Shown: piece after piece, positions 35,425 through 46,700 of the stretch
Position numbering within the stretch: the stretch's first letter is position 1
How the letters are laid out: each line of letters opens with the position of its first letter
Assembly: GCF_030345075.1 (NCBI RefSeq)
Contig: NZ_CP128361.1
Span: 372,001 to 436,000, forward strand
DNA from: Solwaraspora sp. WMMA2065
GTDB lineage: Bacteria > Actinomycetota > Actinomycetes > Mycobacteriales > Micromonosporaceae
DNA length: 64,000 nt
Direction of reading: 5' to 3'
Program-made: the position numbers and the translations under genes
The notes under the pieces: generated by a model
What the model was told of the DNA's origin: nothing
The model's database searches: none
Seen by the model: only the letters and a program-made list of their open reading frames with translations

Positions 35425-36921
35425 TTGCGTACATATCGTGCCGAGGAGACGGTCCACCCGCCGTTCCACCTGTCGACCGCCACCGACCCGGACGGCCGAA
35501 CCGGCCCCAACGGCCCGATCGAGCCGACAGACGACGACACCACCGTCGGCGACCTGGAGCTGGCCGACCGGCACGCGCTGCGGCGCGTCGCCGGGCTCTC
35601 CACCGAACTCGCCGACATCACCGAGGTCGAGTACCGCCAGCTGCGGTTGGAGCGCGTGGTGCTGGTGGGAGTCTGGGAAAGCGGGACGGTCACCGACGCG
35701 GAGAATTCGATCACCGAGCTCGCCGCGCTCGCCGAGACCGCCGGGTCCCAGGTCCTGGAGGGCCTGATCCAGCGCCGCGACCGGCCTGACCCGGCCACCT
35801 ACGTCGGCCGGGGCAAGGTCGGCGAACTCAGCGACGTGGTGCTCGCCTCCGGCGCGGACACGGTGATCTGCGACGGTGAGCTCTCCCCGTCACAGCTGCG
35901 CAACCTGGAGCAGAGAGTCAAGGTCAAGGTCATCGACCGGACCGCGCTGATCCTGGACATTTTCGCCCAGCACGCCAAGAGCAAGGAGGGCAAGGCCCAG
36001 GTCGAGCTGGCCCAGCTGGAGTACCTGCTGCCCCGGCTGCGCGGCTGGGGCGAAACGCTGTCCCGGCAGACCGGAGGCAGCGGCCGTGGCGGCGGTGCCG
36101 GTGGCGGCGTCGGCCTGCGCGGCCCCGGTGAGACCAAACTGGAAACGGACCGGCGCCGGATCCGTACCCGGATCGCCCGCCTGCGGCGGGAGATCAAAGG
36201 CATGCGGACGGTACGCGAGACCAAACGCGCCCGCCGTACCCGCAACGCGGTGCCTGCGGTGGCGATCGCCGGCTACACCAACGCCGGTAAGTCCAGCCTG
36301 CTGAACCGGATCACCGGTGCCGGGGTGCTGGTCGAGGACGCGCTGTTCGCCACCCTCGACCCGACCACCCGCCGGGCGCATGCCGCCGACGGCCGGGTCT
36401 ACACCCTGTCGGACACCGTCGGCTTCGTCCGGCATCTGCCGCACCAGATCGTCGAGGCGTTCCGTTCCACCCTGGAGGAGGTTGCCGAGGCCGACCTGGT
36501 GGTGCATGTGGTCGACGGTGCCCATCCGGATCCGGAGGAGCAGGTTCGCGCGGTCCGCGAGGTGCTCGCCGAGGTCGGTGCCGACCGTCGCCCCGAGTTG
36601 CTGGTCGTCAACAAGATCGACGCGGCCAGCGAGGAGGAGTTGCTGCGGCTCAAGCGGCTCTGGCCCGACGCGGTCTTCGTCTCCGCCCGGCAGGCCCGGG
36701 GCATCGAGGCCCTGCGCGCCGCGATCGAGCAACGCCTGCCACGACCGGCTGTCCAGGTCAGCGTCATACTGCCGTACCACCGGGGTGACCTGGTGTCCCG
36801 GGTGCACCACCGGGGTGAGGTCCTCGGCACCCGGCACACCGCCGCTGGTACCCTTCTGCAGGCGCGCGTCGACGAGGCACTCGCCGCCGAACTCCAACCG
36901 TTCCTGACTCCGGGCGAGTGA
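35425..36921 (+). CDS. hflX: GTPase HflX
   Basis: Ribosome-associated GTPase that splits stalled ribosomes under stress. Domains: HflX N-terminal region (about 75-270, TYVGRGKVGELSDVVLASGA; QLEYLLPRL), a Gly-rich linker (SGRGGGAGGGVGLRGPGET), then the GTPase with G1 GYTNAGKSSLLN, G3 DTVGFVRHLP, G4 NKID and G5 SARQARG, and a short C-terminal domain. The start is TTG 35425, behind GAGGAGG; it is supported by spacing and by the absence of a better in-frame start. Length 498 is normal. The 253-bp region upstream shows no other gene. Confidence 0.95.
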   Translation: MRTYRAEETVHPPFHLSTATDPDGRTGPNGPIEPTDDDTTVGDLELADRHALRRVAGLSTELADITEVEYRQLRLERVVLVGVWESGTVTDAENSITELAALAETAGSQVLEGLIQRRDRPDPATYVGRGKVGELSDVVLASGADTVICDGELSPSQLRNLEQRVKVKVIDRTALILDIFAQHAKSKEGKAQVELAQLEYLLPRLRGWGETLSRQTGGSGRGGGAGGGVGLRGPGETKLETDRRRIRTRIARLRREIKGMRTVRETKRARRTRNAVPAVAIAGYTNAGKSSLLNRITGAGVLVEDALFATLDPTTRRAHAADGRVYTLSDTVGFVRHLPHQIVEAFRSTLEEVAEADLVVHVVDGAHPDPEEQVRAVREVLAEVGADRRPELLVVNKIDAASEEELLRLKRLWPDAVFVSARQARGIEALRAAIEQRLPRPAVQVSVILPYHRGDLVSRVHHRGEVLGTRHTAAGTLLQARVDEALAAELQPFLTPGE

Positions 36922-37015
36922 CATTCTTTCCGCAGACTCAGTGATCCGCCGAAGACTTCACGTGATTGATCACGGTGTAACAGTCGGACTCAGGCCGGCG
37001 TGCGACACTCGTCGG

Positions 37016-38830
37016 ATGCGTCGGCTCCTGACCCCGGCCACGATCGCCGTCGGACTGCTCACGATCCACCTCCTGGCTCCGCCCGGCCCGGCCATGGCCC
37101 TGCCCGCCCAGGACCCCTCCCCGCCCGGTACCCAGCAGGTGACACCGGGTGAGCCGGTCTGCGAGATCACCGACGAGCGGCTGCGGGAGCTCTCCGGTCT
37201 CGTCGCCACCACCGACGGCTACGTCGTGGTCAACGACAGCACCGAGATCGACAGCAACGAGCGGGTGTTCTTCCTCGACTCGTCCTGCGACGTCGCCAAC
37301 GCTGTCCAGTACCCGACGCCGCCGTTGGACCCCGAGGACCTGGCGATCTCCCCGGACGGGCAGACTCTCTGGATCGCCGACGTAGGGGACAACCCGACCG
37401 CCGACGAGCGTCGCGAACGAATCGCGCTGTGGTCCCTGCCGGTTGACGGCTCCGCCCAACCGGTCATCCATCGGGTGAGCTACCCGGACGGCCCGCACGA
37501 CGCCGAGGCGTTGCTGATAGCCAACGACGGCACCCCGCTGATCATCACCAAGGAGACCGGCCCGTCCGGCCTGTACCGCCCGGTCGAACAACTCCGCAGC
37601 GACAACGACGACCCGGTGCCGATGGAGCGGGTCGGCGAACTCGAACTGCCCACCACCAGCACCCCGAACCTGTTCGCCGCCGCCGGCCGGCTCACCGTCA
37701 CCGGCGCGGCCCGGTCCCCGGACGGCAGCCGGATCGCCCTGCGCACCTATGCCGACGCCTTCGAGTGGGACCTGTCGGCCGACGGCGACATCGTCACGAC
37801 GCTCACCAGCGAACGCCCCCGGGCCACCCCGCTCACCGACCCGTTCGGCGAATCGATCGCCTACTCCCCGGACGGGGCCACCTTCCTCACCGTCTCCGAC
37901 GTCGCCACCCTCGACGAGGGGACCCCGGTGGAGATCCTGCGTTACACCCCGAGCACCGAGGTCGCGGCCCAGGTCGACGACACCGGCGGCGGTGACCGGG
38001 AGGGACCGTCCTGGCTCAACCGGATCAGCCTGCAGGAGATCAACCTGCTGATCGCGGCGGTCGGTGTGCTCGGCGCACTGCTGGTCGGACTCGGCATCTT
38101 CGGTATCGTCCGGGCCCGGCGGACGGCACGGTCGGCAGCGATCGGTGGACGCGGCGGGGGCCGCGCCGATCGCGACCCGGACCGGTCCGACCGCGACCCG
38201 GGGGACCGCGACCGCGCTGCGGCCTACGCCAGCGATTCGCTGGGCAGTGGCGCCTACGCCAGCGATTCGCTGGGCAGCGGCGCGTTGCCCGGTGGCGGAC
38301 CGGCCCCGGCCGGCCGTAAAGCCGGCGGTGTCTACGGCGCGGCGAAACCCGCCGCCGGTTCGGCCGCCCCGACCGGTCCAGGCGGTGGTGGCGTCTACGG
38401 CGGGTCGGCGGCAAGACCGCCCGCCGGCGGGGCCGGCACATACGGTGCCGCCAAGCCCGCCACCGGCGGCCGGGCCGGCGTGTACGGGGCCGCCGCGCCA
38501 CGGCCGGACACCGGCGGCTACCGTCCGGCCGGCGGGGTCGACTCCGGGGCGGTGTACGGGGCGGCGAAACCGGCGCCACCGGCCCGGCCCGGCGCGGCAG
38601 GCGTCTACGGCGGTGCCGGGCACTCCGGCCGGTCCAGGGGCACCAAGGACGCACGCGACTCCGGCGGGTCCTGGGACCTCGGTGGCGACTACCCGGGCGA
38701 CGGCTACCCGGCCGACCGCTACGACCAGCCGCGAGCCGGTGGGCCGCGCCCACCGGCCGGGCACGTCGAGCGGGAACCCGGCGTCTACGGCCGGTCCGCT
38801 CCCGAGCAGCCGGACGAATGGCGCGGCTGA
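37016..38830 (+). CDS. Membrane-anchored propeller-like protein with repetitive cytoplasmic tail
   Basis: Not a recognised family by name. Signal peptide (1-30, LTPATIAVGLLTIHLLAPPG), an extracellular beta-rich domain (about 40-320) resembling a propeller, with repeated Asp-Gly turns (ISPDGQTLWIADVGDNPTAD; YSPDGATFLTVSDV), one membrane helix (about 342-364, LLIAAVGVLGALLVGLGIFG) followed by Arg-rich residues, then a 240-residue Gly/Ala/Pro/Tyr-rich tail predicted inside the cell. The tail repeats a YGAAKPA/VYGG motif about nine times and holds a duplicated decapeptide AYASDSLGSG. ATG 37016 was chosen because it begins the signal peptide; GACACT 6 nt upstream suggests a leaderless start. Genes of this type often follow hflX. 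Function unknown. Confidence 0.75.
   Translation: MRRLLTPATIAVGLLTIHLLAPPGPAMALPAQDPSPPGTQQVTPGEPVCEITDERLRELSGLVATTDGYVVVNDSTEIDSNERVFFLDSSCDVANAVQYPTPPLDPEDLAISPDGQTLWIADVGDNPTADERRERIALWSLPVDGSAQPVIHRVSYPDGPHDAEALLIANDGTPLIITKETGPSGLYRPVEQLRSDNDDPVPMERVGELELPTTSTPNLFAAAGRLTVTGAARSPDGSRIALRTYADAFEWDLSADGDIVTTLTSERPRATPLTDPFGESIAYSPDGATFLTVSDVATLDEGTPVEILRYTPSTEVAAQVDDTGGGDREGPSWLNRISLQEINLLIAAVGVLGALLVGLGIFGIVRARRTARSAAIGGRGGGRADRDPDRSDRDPGDRDRAAAYASDSLGSGAYASDSLGSGALPGGGPAPAGRKAGGVYGAAKPAAGSAAPTGPGGGGVYGGSAARPPAGGAGTYGAAKPATGGRAGVYGAAAPRPDTGGYRPAGGVDSGAVYGAAKPAPPARPGAAGVYGGAGHSGRSRGTKDARDSGGSWDLGGDYPGDGYPADRYDQPRAGGPRPPAGHVEREPGVYGRSAPEQPDEWRG
38222..38281 (+). repeat. 30-bp tandem duplication in the tail-coding region
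   Basis: Two adjacent 30-bp units (38222-38251, 38252-38281), identical except one base, encode AYASDSLGSG twice. In frame and apparently recent. A separate 16-bp direct repeat GCGGCTGAGACCCCGC (38823-38838, 38852-38867) spans the gene end. Confidence 0.85.
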
Positions 38831-38888
38831 GACCCCGCAGCTGACACTCCTGCGGCTGAGACCCCGCCGAGAACTGCTGCGCGCCGGG

Positions 38889-39683
38889 TCAGACCCGGCG
38901 TAGCACCGCCACCACCCGGCCCATGATGGTGGCCTCGTCACCGGGGATCGGGTCGAACGCGGCGTTGTGCGGCATCAACCAGACGTGCCCGTCGCGCCGC
39001 CGGTAGGTCTTCACCGTGGCCTCGCCGTCGATCATCGCGGCGACGATCTCCCCTGAGTCGGCGGTCGGCTGCTGACGTACCACCACCCAGTCGCCGTCGC
39101 AGATCGCCGCGTCGATCATCGAATCGCCCTTGACCTGCAGCATGAACACCTCACCCTCGCCGACTAGCTCGCGGGGCAGTGGGAAGATGTCCTCCACTGC
39201 CTGCTCGGCCAAGATCGGCCCACCGGCGGCGATCCGGCCCAGCATCGGCACGTACGCCGGAGCCGGCCGCAGCGCCCGCTCGGCCTCGTCATCGGCGGTG
39301 TCGTGCGGCGGACGCACGTCGACCGCCCGGGGACGGTTCGGATCCCGGCGCAGGAAGCCTTTGCGCTCCAGCTCCTTGAGCTGGTAGGCGACGCTGGACG
39401 GGGAGACCAGGCCGACCGCCTCGCCGATCTCCCGCACGCTCGGCGGGTAGCCGTGCCGGTCCACCCAGCTGCGAATGAACTCCAGAATCCGGCGTTGCCG
39501 GGCAGTCAGCTCGCCGTTGACCGGCTCGGGAAATGCGCTCACCACCGGTGTCACGGCACGCAACCGGGACTCGCCGGAACGGCTGCCGCGCCGTCCACGT
39601 ACCGACGCGCCGGCGTTGACCGTCGTCGCGCCGCCGCTGCCTCCACCCTGCTGGGGCGGGCCCGCCCTGTCGTCGCTCGACAC
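38889..39683 (-). CDS. lexA: SOS repressor LexA
   Basis: Transcriptional repressor of the SOS regulon, inactivated by RecA-stimulated self-cleavage. GTG 39683 is chosen (GAGAGG upstream; protein begins VSSDDRAG); the frame continues further back but through the LexA boxes. N-terminal disordered 60 residues, winged helix about 65-130 ([38 protein letters not shown]), then the peptidase domain: cleavage site Ala153-Gly154 (GRIAAGGP), catalytic Ser188 (VKGDSMID) and Lys225 (EATVKTY). 264 residues; the long N-terminus is usual in this order. Divergent from nrdR; autoregulated by two boxes upstream. Confidence 0.97.
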   Translation of the reverse strand: MSSDDRAGPPQQGGGSGGATTVNAGASVRGRRGSRSGESRLRAVTPVVSAFPEPVNGELTARQRRILEFIRSWVDRHGYPPSVREIGEAVGLVSPSSVAYQLKELERKGFLRRDPNRPRAVDVRPPHDTADDEAERALRPAPAYVPMLGRIAAGGPILAEQAVEDIFPLPRELVGEGEVFMLQVKGDSMIDAAICDGDWVVVRQQPTADSGEIVAAMIDGEATVKTYRRRDGHVWLMPHNAAFDPIPGDEATIMGRVVAVLRRV

Positions 39684-39768
39684 ATCCGTCCTCTCCCCGG
39701 CCGTCAGATCGCATCCTGATCGGCACCATTGGTGTCGACCAAGACGGTAACCAGAGATCCGGTCAGGT

Positions 39769-39784
39769 TCAAACATCTGTACGA
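39769..39784. promoter_or_regulatory. LexA box 1 of lexA
   Basis: TCAAACATCTGTACGA matches TCGAAC-N4-GTTCGA with one mismatch per half, 86 bp upstream of the lexA start. It shares the spacer ATCT and half-site pattern with the recA box. Confidence 0.7.
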
Positions 39785-39817
39785 GATGTCGGTGCGTGTC
39801 GTCCTGGCAGTAGTTTA

Positions 39818-39833
39818 TCGTACGCGCGTTCGA
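39818..39833. promoter_or_regulatory. LexA box 2 of lexA
   Basis: TCGTACGCGCGTTCGA differs from the consensus TCGAAC-N4-GTTCGA in one base only and is centred 49 bp from box 1. Two boxes suggest tight or graded autoregulation of lexA; the second might also influence the divergent nrdR-nrdJ unit 280 bp away (less likely). Confidence 0.75.
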
Positions 39834-39956
39834 CTGATTTCGGTGGCGGCATGGGCGGTAACCCTCGGGCAGGGATCGGTGTTGGCAGAGTGACGACGCG
39901 CCGAAGTGCGCCGGCCAACTTGACCGGGCCCCGGTTGCGGGCCTACCGTCGACCCC

Positions 39957-39970
39957 AACATCTAGTAGTT
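39957..39970 (+). promoter_or_regulatory. Possible NrdR box upstream of nrdR
   Basis: AACATCTAGTAGTT is an imperfect 14-bp palindrome (AAC...CTAG...GTT) with the AT-rich core typical of NrdR operators, 143 bp before nrdR. NrdR sites usually come in pairs and I see no clear partner, so this is tentative. No cobalamin riboswitch is evident in the lexA-nrdR or nrdR-nrdJ gaps. Confidence 0.35.
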
Positions 39971-40112
39971 ACAAGGGCGTAAGTTGTCCACAGGTTGGGT
40001 CTCCTGACTGAGAGCAACGTCTCCAGCGGGCCGGCCCCGCGTACCCGCGTGACCCTGCGGTGACCACTGCGCGCCCATTTCGACCCCGCGGCTCGACGGA
40101 AGGGACATCGGC

Positions 40113-40616
40113 ATGCGCTGCCCGTACTGCCGGCACGCCGACTCGCGCGTGGTCGACTCGCGGGAAGCCGACGACGGCCAGCTCATCCGCCGCCGCCGGT
40201 CCTGCCCGGAATGCGGCAAGCGGTTCACCACCGTCGAGGAGGCGGTGCTCGCCGTGGTCAAACGCAGCGGCGTCACCGAGCCGTTCAGCCGATCCAAGAT
40301 CATGGGCGGGGTGCGCAAGGCCTGCCAGGGCCGACCGGTGGACGACGACGCCATCGCCCTGCTGGCCCAGAAGGTCGAGGAGACCGTACGGGCCAAGGGC
40401 GCGGCCGAGATCCCCAGTCACGATGTCGGGCTGGCGATCCTCGGGCCGCTGCGCGAGCTGGACGAGGTGGCGTACCTGCGGTTCGCCAGCGTCTACCGGT
40501 CCTTCGACTCGCTGGACGACTTCGAACGCGAGATCGAGACGCTGCGGGCCGCCGCCGGGGCGCGGGAGGCCGCGACGACCCCGGTGGCGGCCGCAGCCGG
40601 GCCCGGGCCCGGCTGA
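40113..40616 (+). CDS. nrdR: Transcriptional repressor NrdR
   Basis: Nucleotide-sensing repressor of ribonucleotide reductase genes. Zinc ribbon at the N-terminus ([17 protein letters not shown] and [11 protein letters not shown]), then an ATP-cone domain (about 48-138, [20 protein letters not shown]) that binds ATP or dATP and sets the oligomeric state. Length 167 with a variable Ala/Gly/Pro tail. ATG 40113 has GGAAGGGA upstream. It precedes nrdJ by 146 bp, the standard actinobacterial order, so it probably represses itself and nrdJ. Confidence 0.96.
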   Translation: MRCPYCRHADSRVVDSREADDGQLIRRRRSCPECGKRFTTVEEAVLAVVKRSGVTEPFSRSKIMGGVRKACQGRPVDDDAIALLAQKVEETVRAKGAAEIPSHDVGLAILGPLRELDEVAYLRFASVYRSFDSLDDFEREIETLRAAAGAREAATTPVAAAAGPGPG

Positions 40617-40762
40617 CCGGCCCCGCGGCAAACCCGGAACAGCAAGGCGTACGGCCGACCGCAGGTCCCGGCGGGGCGGGTACGGCCGAGAAAAAAGCTG
40701 AACGGCAAGACGGAAACGACCGCGTGGCACGACGCTGCGCGAGAGCCTGAGGGGGCGATCAG

Positions 40763-43700
40763 ATGGCGGGGGAAGGTGTGACCGCGAAGACAGGCGGTAG
40801 CGGTAGCGGCGGCACGGCGAAGGCCAACGGCGCGGCGGGTTCGGCCAACGGTGCGGCCAAGGCCAACGGCAAGGCCGGATCGGCCGCGGGCTCCAACGCG
40901 CGGGTACGGGCCAAGGCCGGCGCGGGTGGCCTGACCGTCGAGCGGGTGTGGACCAGCGAGGGTGTGCACCCGTACGACGAGGTGACCTGGCAGCGCCGCG
41001 ACGTGGTGATGACCAACTGGCGCGACGGCACGGTCAACTTCGAGCAGCGCGGCGTGGAGTTCCCGGAGTCGTGGAGCGTCAACGCGGCCAACATCGTCAC
41101 CACCAAGTACTTCCGTGGGGCGGTGGGGACCCCGCAGCGGGAATGGTCGCTCAAGCAGCTGATCGACCGGGTGGTGAAGACCTACCGGGCGGCGGGGGAG
41201 CAGCACGGCTACTTCGCCACCCCGGGCGACGCCGAGATCTTCGAGCACGAGCTGACCTGGATGCTGCTGCACCAGGTGTTCAGCTTCAACTCGCCGGTCT
41301 GGTTCAACGTCGGCACCGCCTCCCCACAGCAGGTATCAGCGTGCCAGCCGTACCACTCGCTCGTGAGCACGCCGGCCGGCCTCGTCCCGATCGGCAAGCT
41401 GGTCGAGGAGGACGCCGTCGGAGCCAAGGTCTACGACGCACACGGGCTGACCCGAATTCTCGCGGTCCAGGCCAACGGCATCAAGGACGTATTGCGCCTG
41501 CACACCAAAGCCGGCTACACCCTGGACGTAACCGCGGACCACCTGGTCTGGAAAGCGACCGGCGAGGGCACCGGTCGGTTCGTCGAAGCCGGCACCTTGG
41601 TCGCTGGCGACACTCTCGAATGGCACCGGCGGGGTAGCGACGGCGAGGCGGAGTTCCACCCCGGCGACGTCCACGAGGCCGCGCTGGCCGGTTGGCTGCA
41701 GTCAGACGGCTTTGTCGGCCAGTACGATCAGGGCACCAACCGGTCGCTGACAATCGAGGCGATGACCGTCAACGACGACGAACTCAGCTGGGTCGTCGCC
41801 GCGATCGACCAGGTCTTCCCTGGCGCGCACCGCCATGAACGCCGCGTCGTCACCCAGGACGTCACCCTCGACTGCCGGCGGACCCGGTTGTACGGGGAGA
41901 ATCTGCGCCCGTTCATCGACAAGTGGGGCCTGCTTGCCCGGGGCACCGAGATGGAGGTGCCGGCAACGCTGTTCACCGCGCCGCTGCCGGTCGTCGCCGC
42001 TTATTTGAAGAGCATCTTCCAGGCAGAGGGCTATGTCTCGGAGCGTGAGGCGTCCACCTTGGTCGGCCTGGACATGATCGGCGAGCGGTTGATTCGCGGG
42101 CTGCAGCGGCTGCTGCTGCGCTTCGGGATCTTCGCCCGGGTCGGTTTCAAGGCCGACCCGCGACCGAACCGGCACGGCACCTGGTCGTTGCGCATCCAGA
42201 ACCACGGCGACCGGGACACCTTCGCCGCAGAAATCGGGTTCGTCGACGCCCGCAAGTCCGGCAAGCTGGAGGAGAGCTTTGCCAAGGTGGGCCGGTCCGC
42301 CAAGGCGACGAAACGCCTCGTCATCGACCGGGTCGAACCGCTCGGGGCGATGGAGGTCTACGACATCCAGACCGAGTCGGGGGAGTACCTCTCCGACAAC
42401 CTGCGAGTGCACAACTGCTTCATCCTCGCCGTCGACGACTCGATGGATTCCATCCTCGATTGGTACAAAGAGGAAGGGCTGATTTTCAAGGGCGGCTCCG
42501 GGTCCGGGGTGAACCTGTCCCGGATCCGCTCCTCCAAGGAGCTGCTGTCCAGCGGTGGCACCGCCTCCGGCCCGGTCAGCTTCATGCGTGGCGCCGACGC
42601 CTCGGCCGGCACCATCAAGTCCGGCGGCGCCACCCGCCGGGCCGCCAAGATGGTCATCCTCGACGTGGACCACCCCGACATCGAGGAGTTCGTGCAGACC
42701 AAGGCCCGCGAGGAGGACAAGATCCGGGCGCTGCGCGACGCCGGGTTCGACATGGACCTCGGCGGTGCCGACATCGTCAGCGTCCAGTACCAGAACGCCA
42801 ACAACTCGGTCCGGGTCTCCGACGAGTTCATGCGGGCGTACGAGGACGGGGGCAACTTCGACCTGCGGGCCCGGCTCGACGGCTCGGTGATCGACACCGT
42901 CGACGCCAAGAAGCTGTTCGGCACCATCGCACAGGCCGCCTGGGAATGCGCCGACCCCGGTCTGCAGTACGACGACACGATCAACGACTGGCACACCTGC
43001 CCGGAGAGCGGACGCATCACCGCGTCCAACCCCTGCTTCACCGGCGACACCCTGGTCCACACCGACAAGGGCCTGATCCGGTTCGACGCACTCATCGACC
43101 GGAGCCGGCAGGGCGAATCGTTCGGTGTCTACACCCACGACGCCACCAACCCGGACGCCCCCGCCGACCAGGTCGTGCTGACCAGCCCCGAAGCGGTCAT
43201 GATCACCGGGACGAACGAGATCACCCGGCTCGAGTTCAGCAACGGCATGGTGCTGCGCTGCACCCCGAACCACCGGATCTGGACCACCAACCGGGGGTAC
43301 GTCGAGGCCAAGGACCTCACCCCGGACGACCAGATCCTGCCGCTCAACCAGCCCACCCCGGCGACCGCCGCGTCCTGGGAGTTCCGCATGCGCGCGGACA
43401 GCAGGGTGTCACCCGGCGACGTCGTGCCGACCAAGTGGCAACGGGAGTCCCGACTGCCGGAGAAGTGGACCGAGGACTTCGCCCACCTGCTCGGCTGGCT
43501 GGTCGGCGACGGCTCAGTCCGGGAAGGCACCCCGGGCGTACGCGGTGACAACCCCGGTGCTAGCTGGGTCTACAGCCAGTCCGACCCGGAGGCCATTGTC
43601 CAGCGGCACCAGACGGTGCTGGAAAGCATCGTCGGCCTGCGATTCGACCCGGTCCAGATGCCCAACGGCACCGTGCAGCTGCGCAGCAACCGTACTGCCG

Positions 43701-46700
43701 TCGTCGACTTCCTGACCGGGCTCGGCGTGAGCACTGCCCGCGCCGTGGACAAGCGACTGCCGTCGTCGGTGCTGGAGGCGCCGCCCGAGATCCAGGCGGC
43801 GTTCCTGCGCGGGCTGTTCGACGCGGACGGCTGCGCCGCCGAGACCGCCAACGGCACCCGTTACGTCGGGCTCGGCGCGGTCTCGATCGAACTGCTCCGC
43901 GAGGCACAGCGTCTGCTGAGTGGGTTCGGCATCGGCAGCCGGATCTACGCCACCCGCAAGGCCGGTGACACCACCTTCCGGTACACCACGAACGGTGGCG
44001 ACGAGCGCGAGTACCACGGTAAGCAGCTCTACGACCTGCGGATCAGTGGGGAGAACATCCGCCTGTTCGCCAGCCGGATCGGGTTCGACCACCAGGCCAA
44101 GGCGCAGCGGGTGGCCCGTTGGCTCGAACAGCACCGGTTCTACCGGACGGATCAGACGGCGAAGTTGGTCAGCCGCGAGTTCGACGGCTTTGAGACCACC
44201 TACAATCTGTCCGAACCGCGCAACCACTCGTACATCGCCAACGGCGTGGTCGTCCGGAACTGCTCGGAATACCTGCACCTTGACAATTCGTCGTGCAATC
44301 TTGCGTCGCTGAATCTGATGAAATTCCTGCGGGCCGACGGCGGCTTCGAGGTGGAGAAGTTCGTCCGCTCCGTCGAGTTCGTCATCACCGCGATGGACAT
44401 CTCTATCTGCTTCGCCGACTTCCCGACGCAGAAGATCGGCGAGACCACCCGGGCGTACCGGCAGCTCGGCATCGGCTACGCCAACCTCGGTGCCCTGCTG
44501 ATGGCCTCCGGTCTGCCGTACGACTCGGAAGCCGGCCGGTCCTACGCCGCCGCCATCACCTCGGTGATGACCAGTACGGCGTACCGCCGTTCGGCGGAAC
44601 TGGCCGGCGTGGTCGGCGCCTACGACGGCTACGCCCGCAACGCCGAGGGCCACAAGCGGGTGATGCGCAAGCACGCCGCTGCCAGCGATGAGATCCGCCC
44701 GACCGGCCCGACCGCCACCGCCCTGGCCCGGGAAGCCGCCCGGCAATGGGAGATCGGCAACAGGATCGGCGAAAAAAACGGCTGGCGCAATTCCCAGGCA
44801 AGTGTACTCGCGCCCACTGGTTGCCTCACCGCGGACACAATGGTGACCACCGACCGCGGGCTGGTGCGACTCGGTGAGATCGGCGACGTCTACGGCGACC
44901 GCTGGCAGGACCTCGACATGATGGTGTCGACCGACGAGGGCGCCCGCCAGGCGACGAAGTTCTTCGTCAACGGTGAGGAGCCCACTCGCCGGGTGGTCAC
45001 CAACGGCGGCTACCAGATCCAGGGCACCCTGGCCCACCGGGTCAAGGTGGTGGAACCGGCGACCGGCGAATGGGTCTGGAAGCGGATGGCCGAGGTTGCC
45101 CCCGGCGACCTGGTACCGGTGCAGCTCGGCACCCTGGTCGGCGAGCCACGTCGGGTGCCGCTGCCGGTGCTCGACCAGGCGTACTACGCCGGCGACCGGC
45201 GACTGTACGTGCCGGACGCGGTCGACGCCGAGCTGGCCGAACTGGTCGGCTACTTCATGGGTGACGGCAGCCTGCACGCCAAGGGGCTGCGGTTCGCCGT
45301 AGCCGACACCGACCTCGACGTTGTGGAACGGTTGCGGGTGCTCGGCAAGGGCCTGTTCGGGCTGGAAGCGGAGGTCGCGGCGCGCACCGGCTACCAGGAG
45401 GTCGTCTTCTCCTCGGTGCGGCTGGCCCGCTGGTGGCAGGCAGCCGGGTTCGCCAAGACGCTGCCGCACCCGGAACACACCGGCAAGGGCTGGTCGCCCC
45501 GGGTGCCGTCGGCGATTCTGGAGACCAACGACGTCACCGTCTACATCGCGTTCCTGCGCGGCCTGTTCGAGGCCGACGGGACGGTGATCGAGGGAGTGCC
45601 GTCCGTGTCGACGTCCACCGAGTCGTTCGCCGCGGAGATCCGTACCCTGCTGCTGACCCTCGGGATGGCGACCACCACCCGGCGGACCCGCAGCGGCATG
45701 GGCAGCGACATCTGGCAGGTGCGGCTGCGCAATACCGACCACGCGATCCGGTACGAGGAGACGATCGGCTTCATCGGCGCCCGCAAGGCGGAGCAGATCG
45801 TCGCCGCGCCACAGCAGACCGGCAACCGGGACCGAATCCACCTGCCGCGTGAGCTTTGGGATCTGCTGGTGCCGGCCGGACACCCGATGCGCGGTGCGGT
45901 TGTGCAGTCGCTGGCGAAGACCGGCGGCGTGTCGCGGACGCTGGCCGGCGAGATCTACGGCGAGGTGCTGGACGACCGCCTCGGGCACGCGCTCGGCTAC
46001 CTCTACGAGACAGTGGCGGCGAACGAGGACGGTGGCGTGCAGCCGACGTACGACCTGTCGGTGCCGGCCAACGTCACCTACGTCGCCGGCGGGTTCGTCA
46101 GTCACAACACCATCGGTCTGATGATGGACTGCGACACCACCGGGGTGGAGCCCGATCTGGCGCTGGTCAAATTCAAGAAACTGGTCGGCGGTGGCTCGAT
46201 GCAGATCGTCAACCAGACGGTGCCGCGCGCGCTGCGCAGCCTCGGCTACCCGGAGGAGCAGGTCGAGGCGATCGTCGAGCACATCGCCGACCACGGTCAC
46301 GTGGTCGACGCGCCGAGCCTGCGCACCGAGCACTACCCGGTGTTCGACTGCGCGATGGGGGAGCGGTCGATCGCGCCGATGGGGCACGTGCGGATGATGG
46401 CGGCGGTGCAGCCGTTCATCTCCGGGGCGATCTCCAAGACGGTCAACATGCCGGAGGCGGCGACCGTCGCCGACGTCGAGCGGATCTACTTCGAGGGCTG
46501 GAAGCTGGGCCTGAAGGCGCTGGCGATCTACCGGGACAACTGCAAGGTGGGCCAGCCGCTGTCGGCGGCCAAGTCGGACAAGGCCAAGGAGACCGCCGCC
46601 GCCGAGCAGGCCAAGGTGATCGAGAAGGTCGTCGAGAAGGTCGTCGAGTACCGCCCGGTGCGTAAGCGGCTGCCGAAGAAGCGTCCGTCGGAGACGGTGT

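Noticed and set aside
40617-40762. Cobalamin riboswitch before the B12-dependent reductase
   Set aside because: The nrdR-nrdJ gap is too short and lacks the conserved B12-box; no such element is seen upstream of nrdR either.
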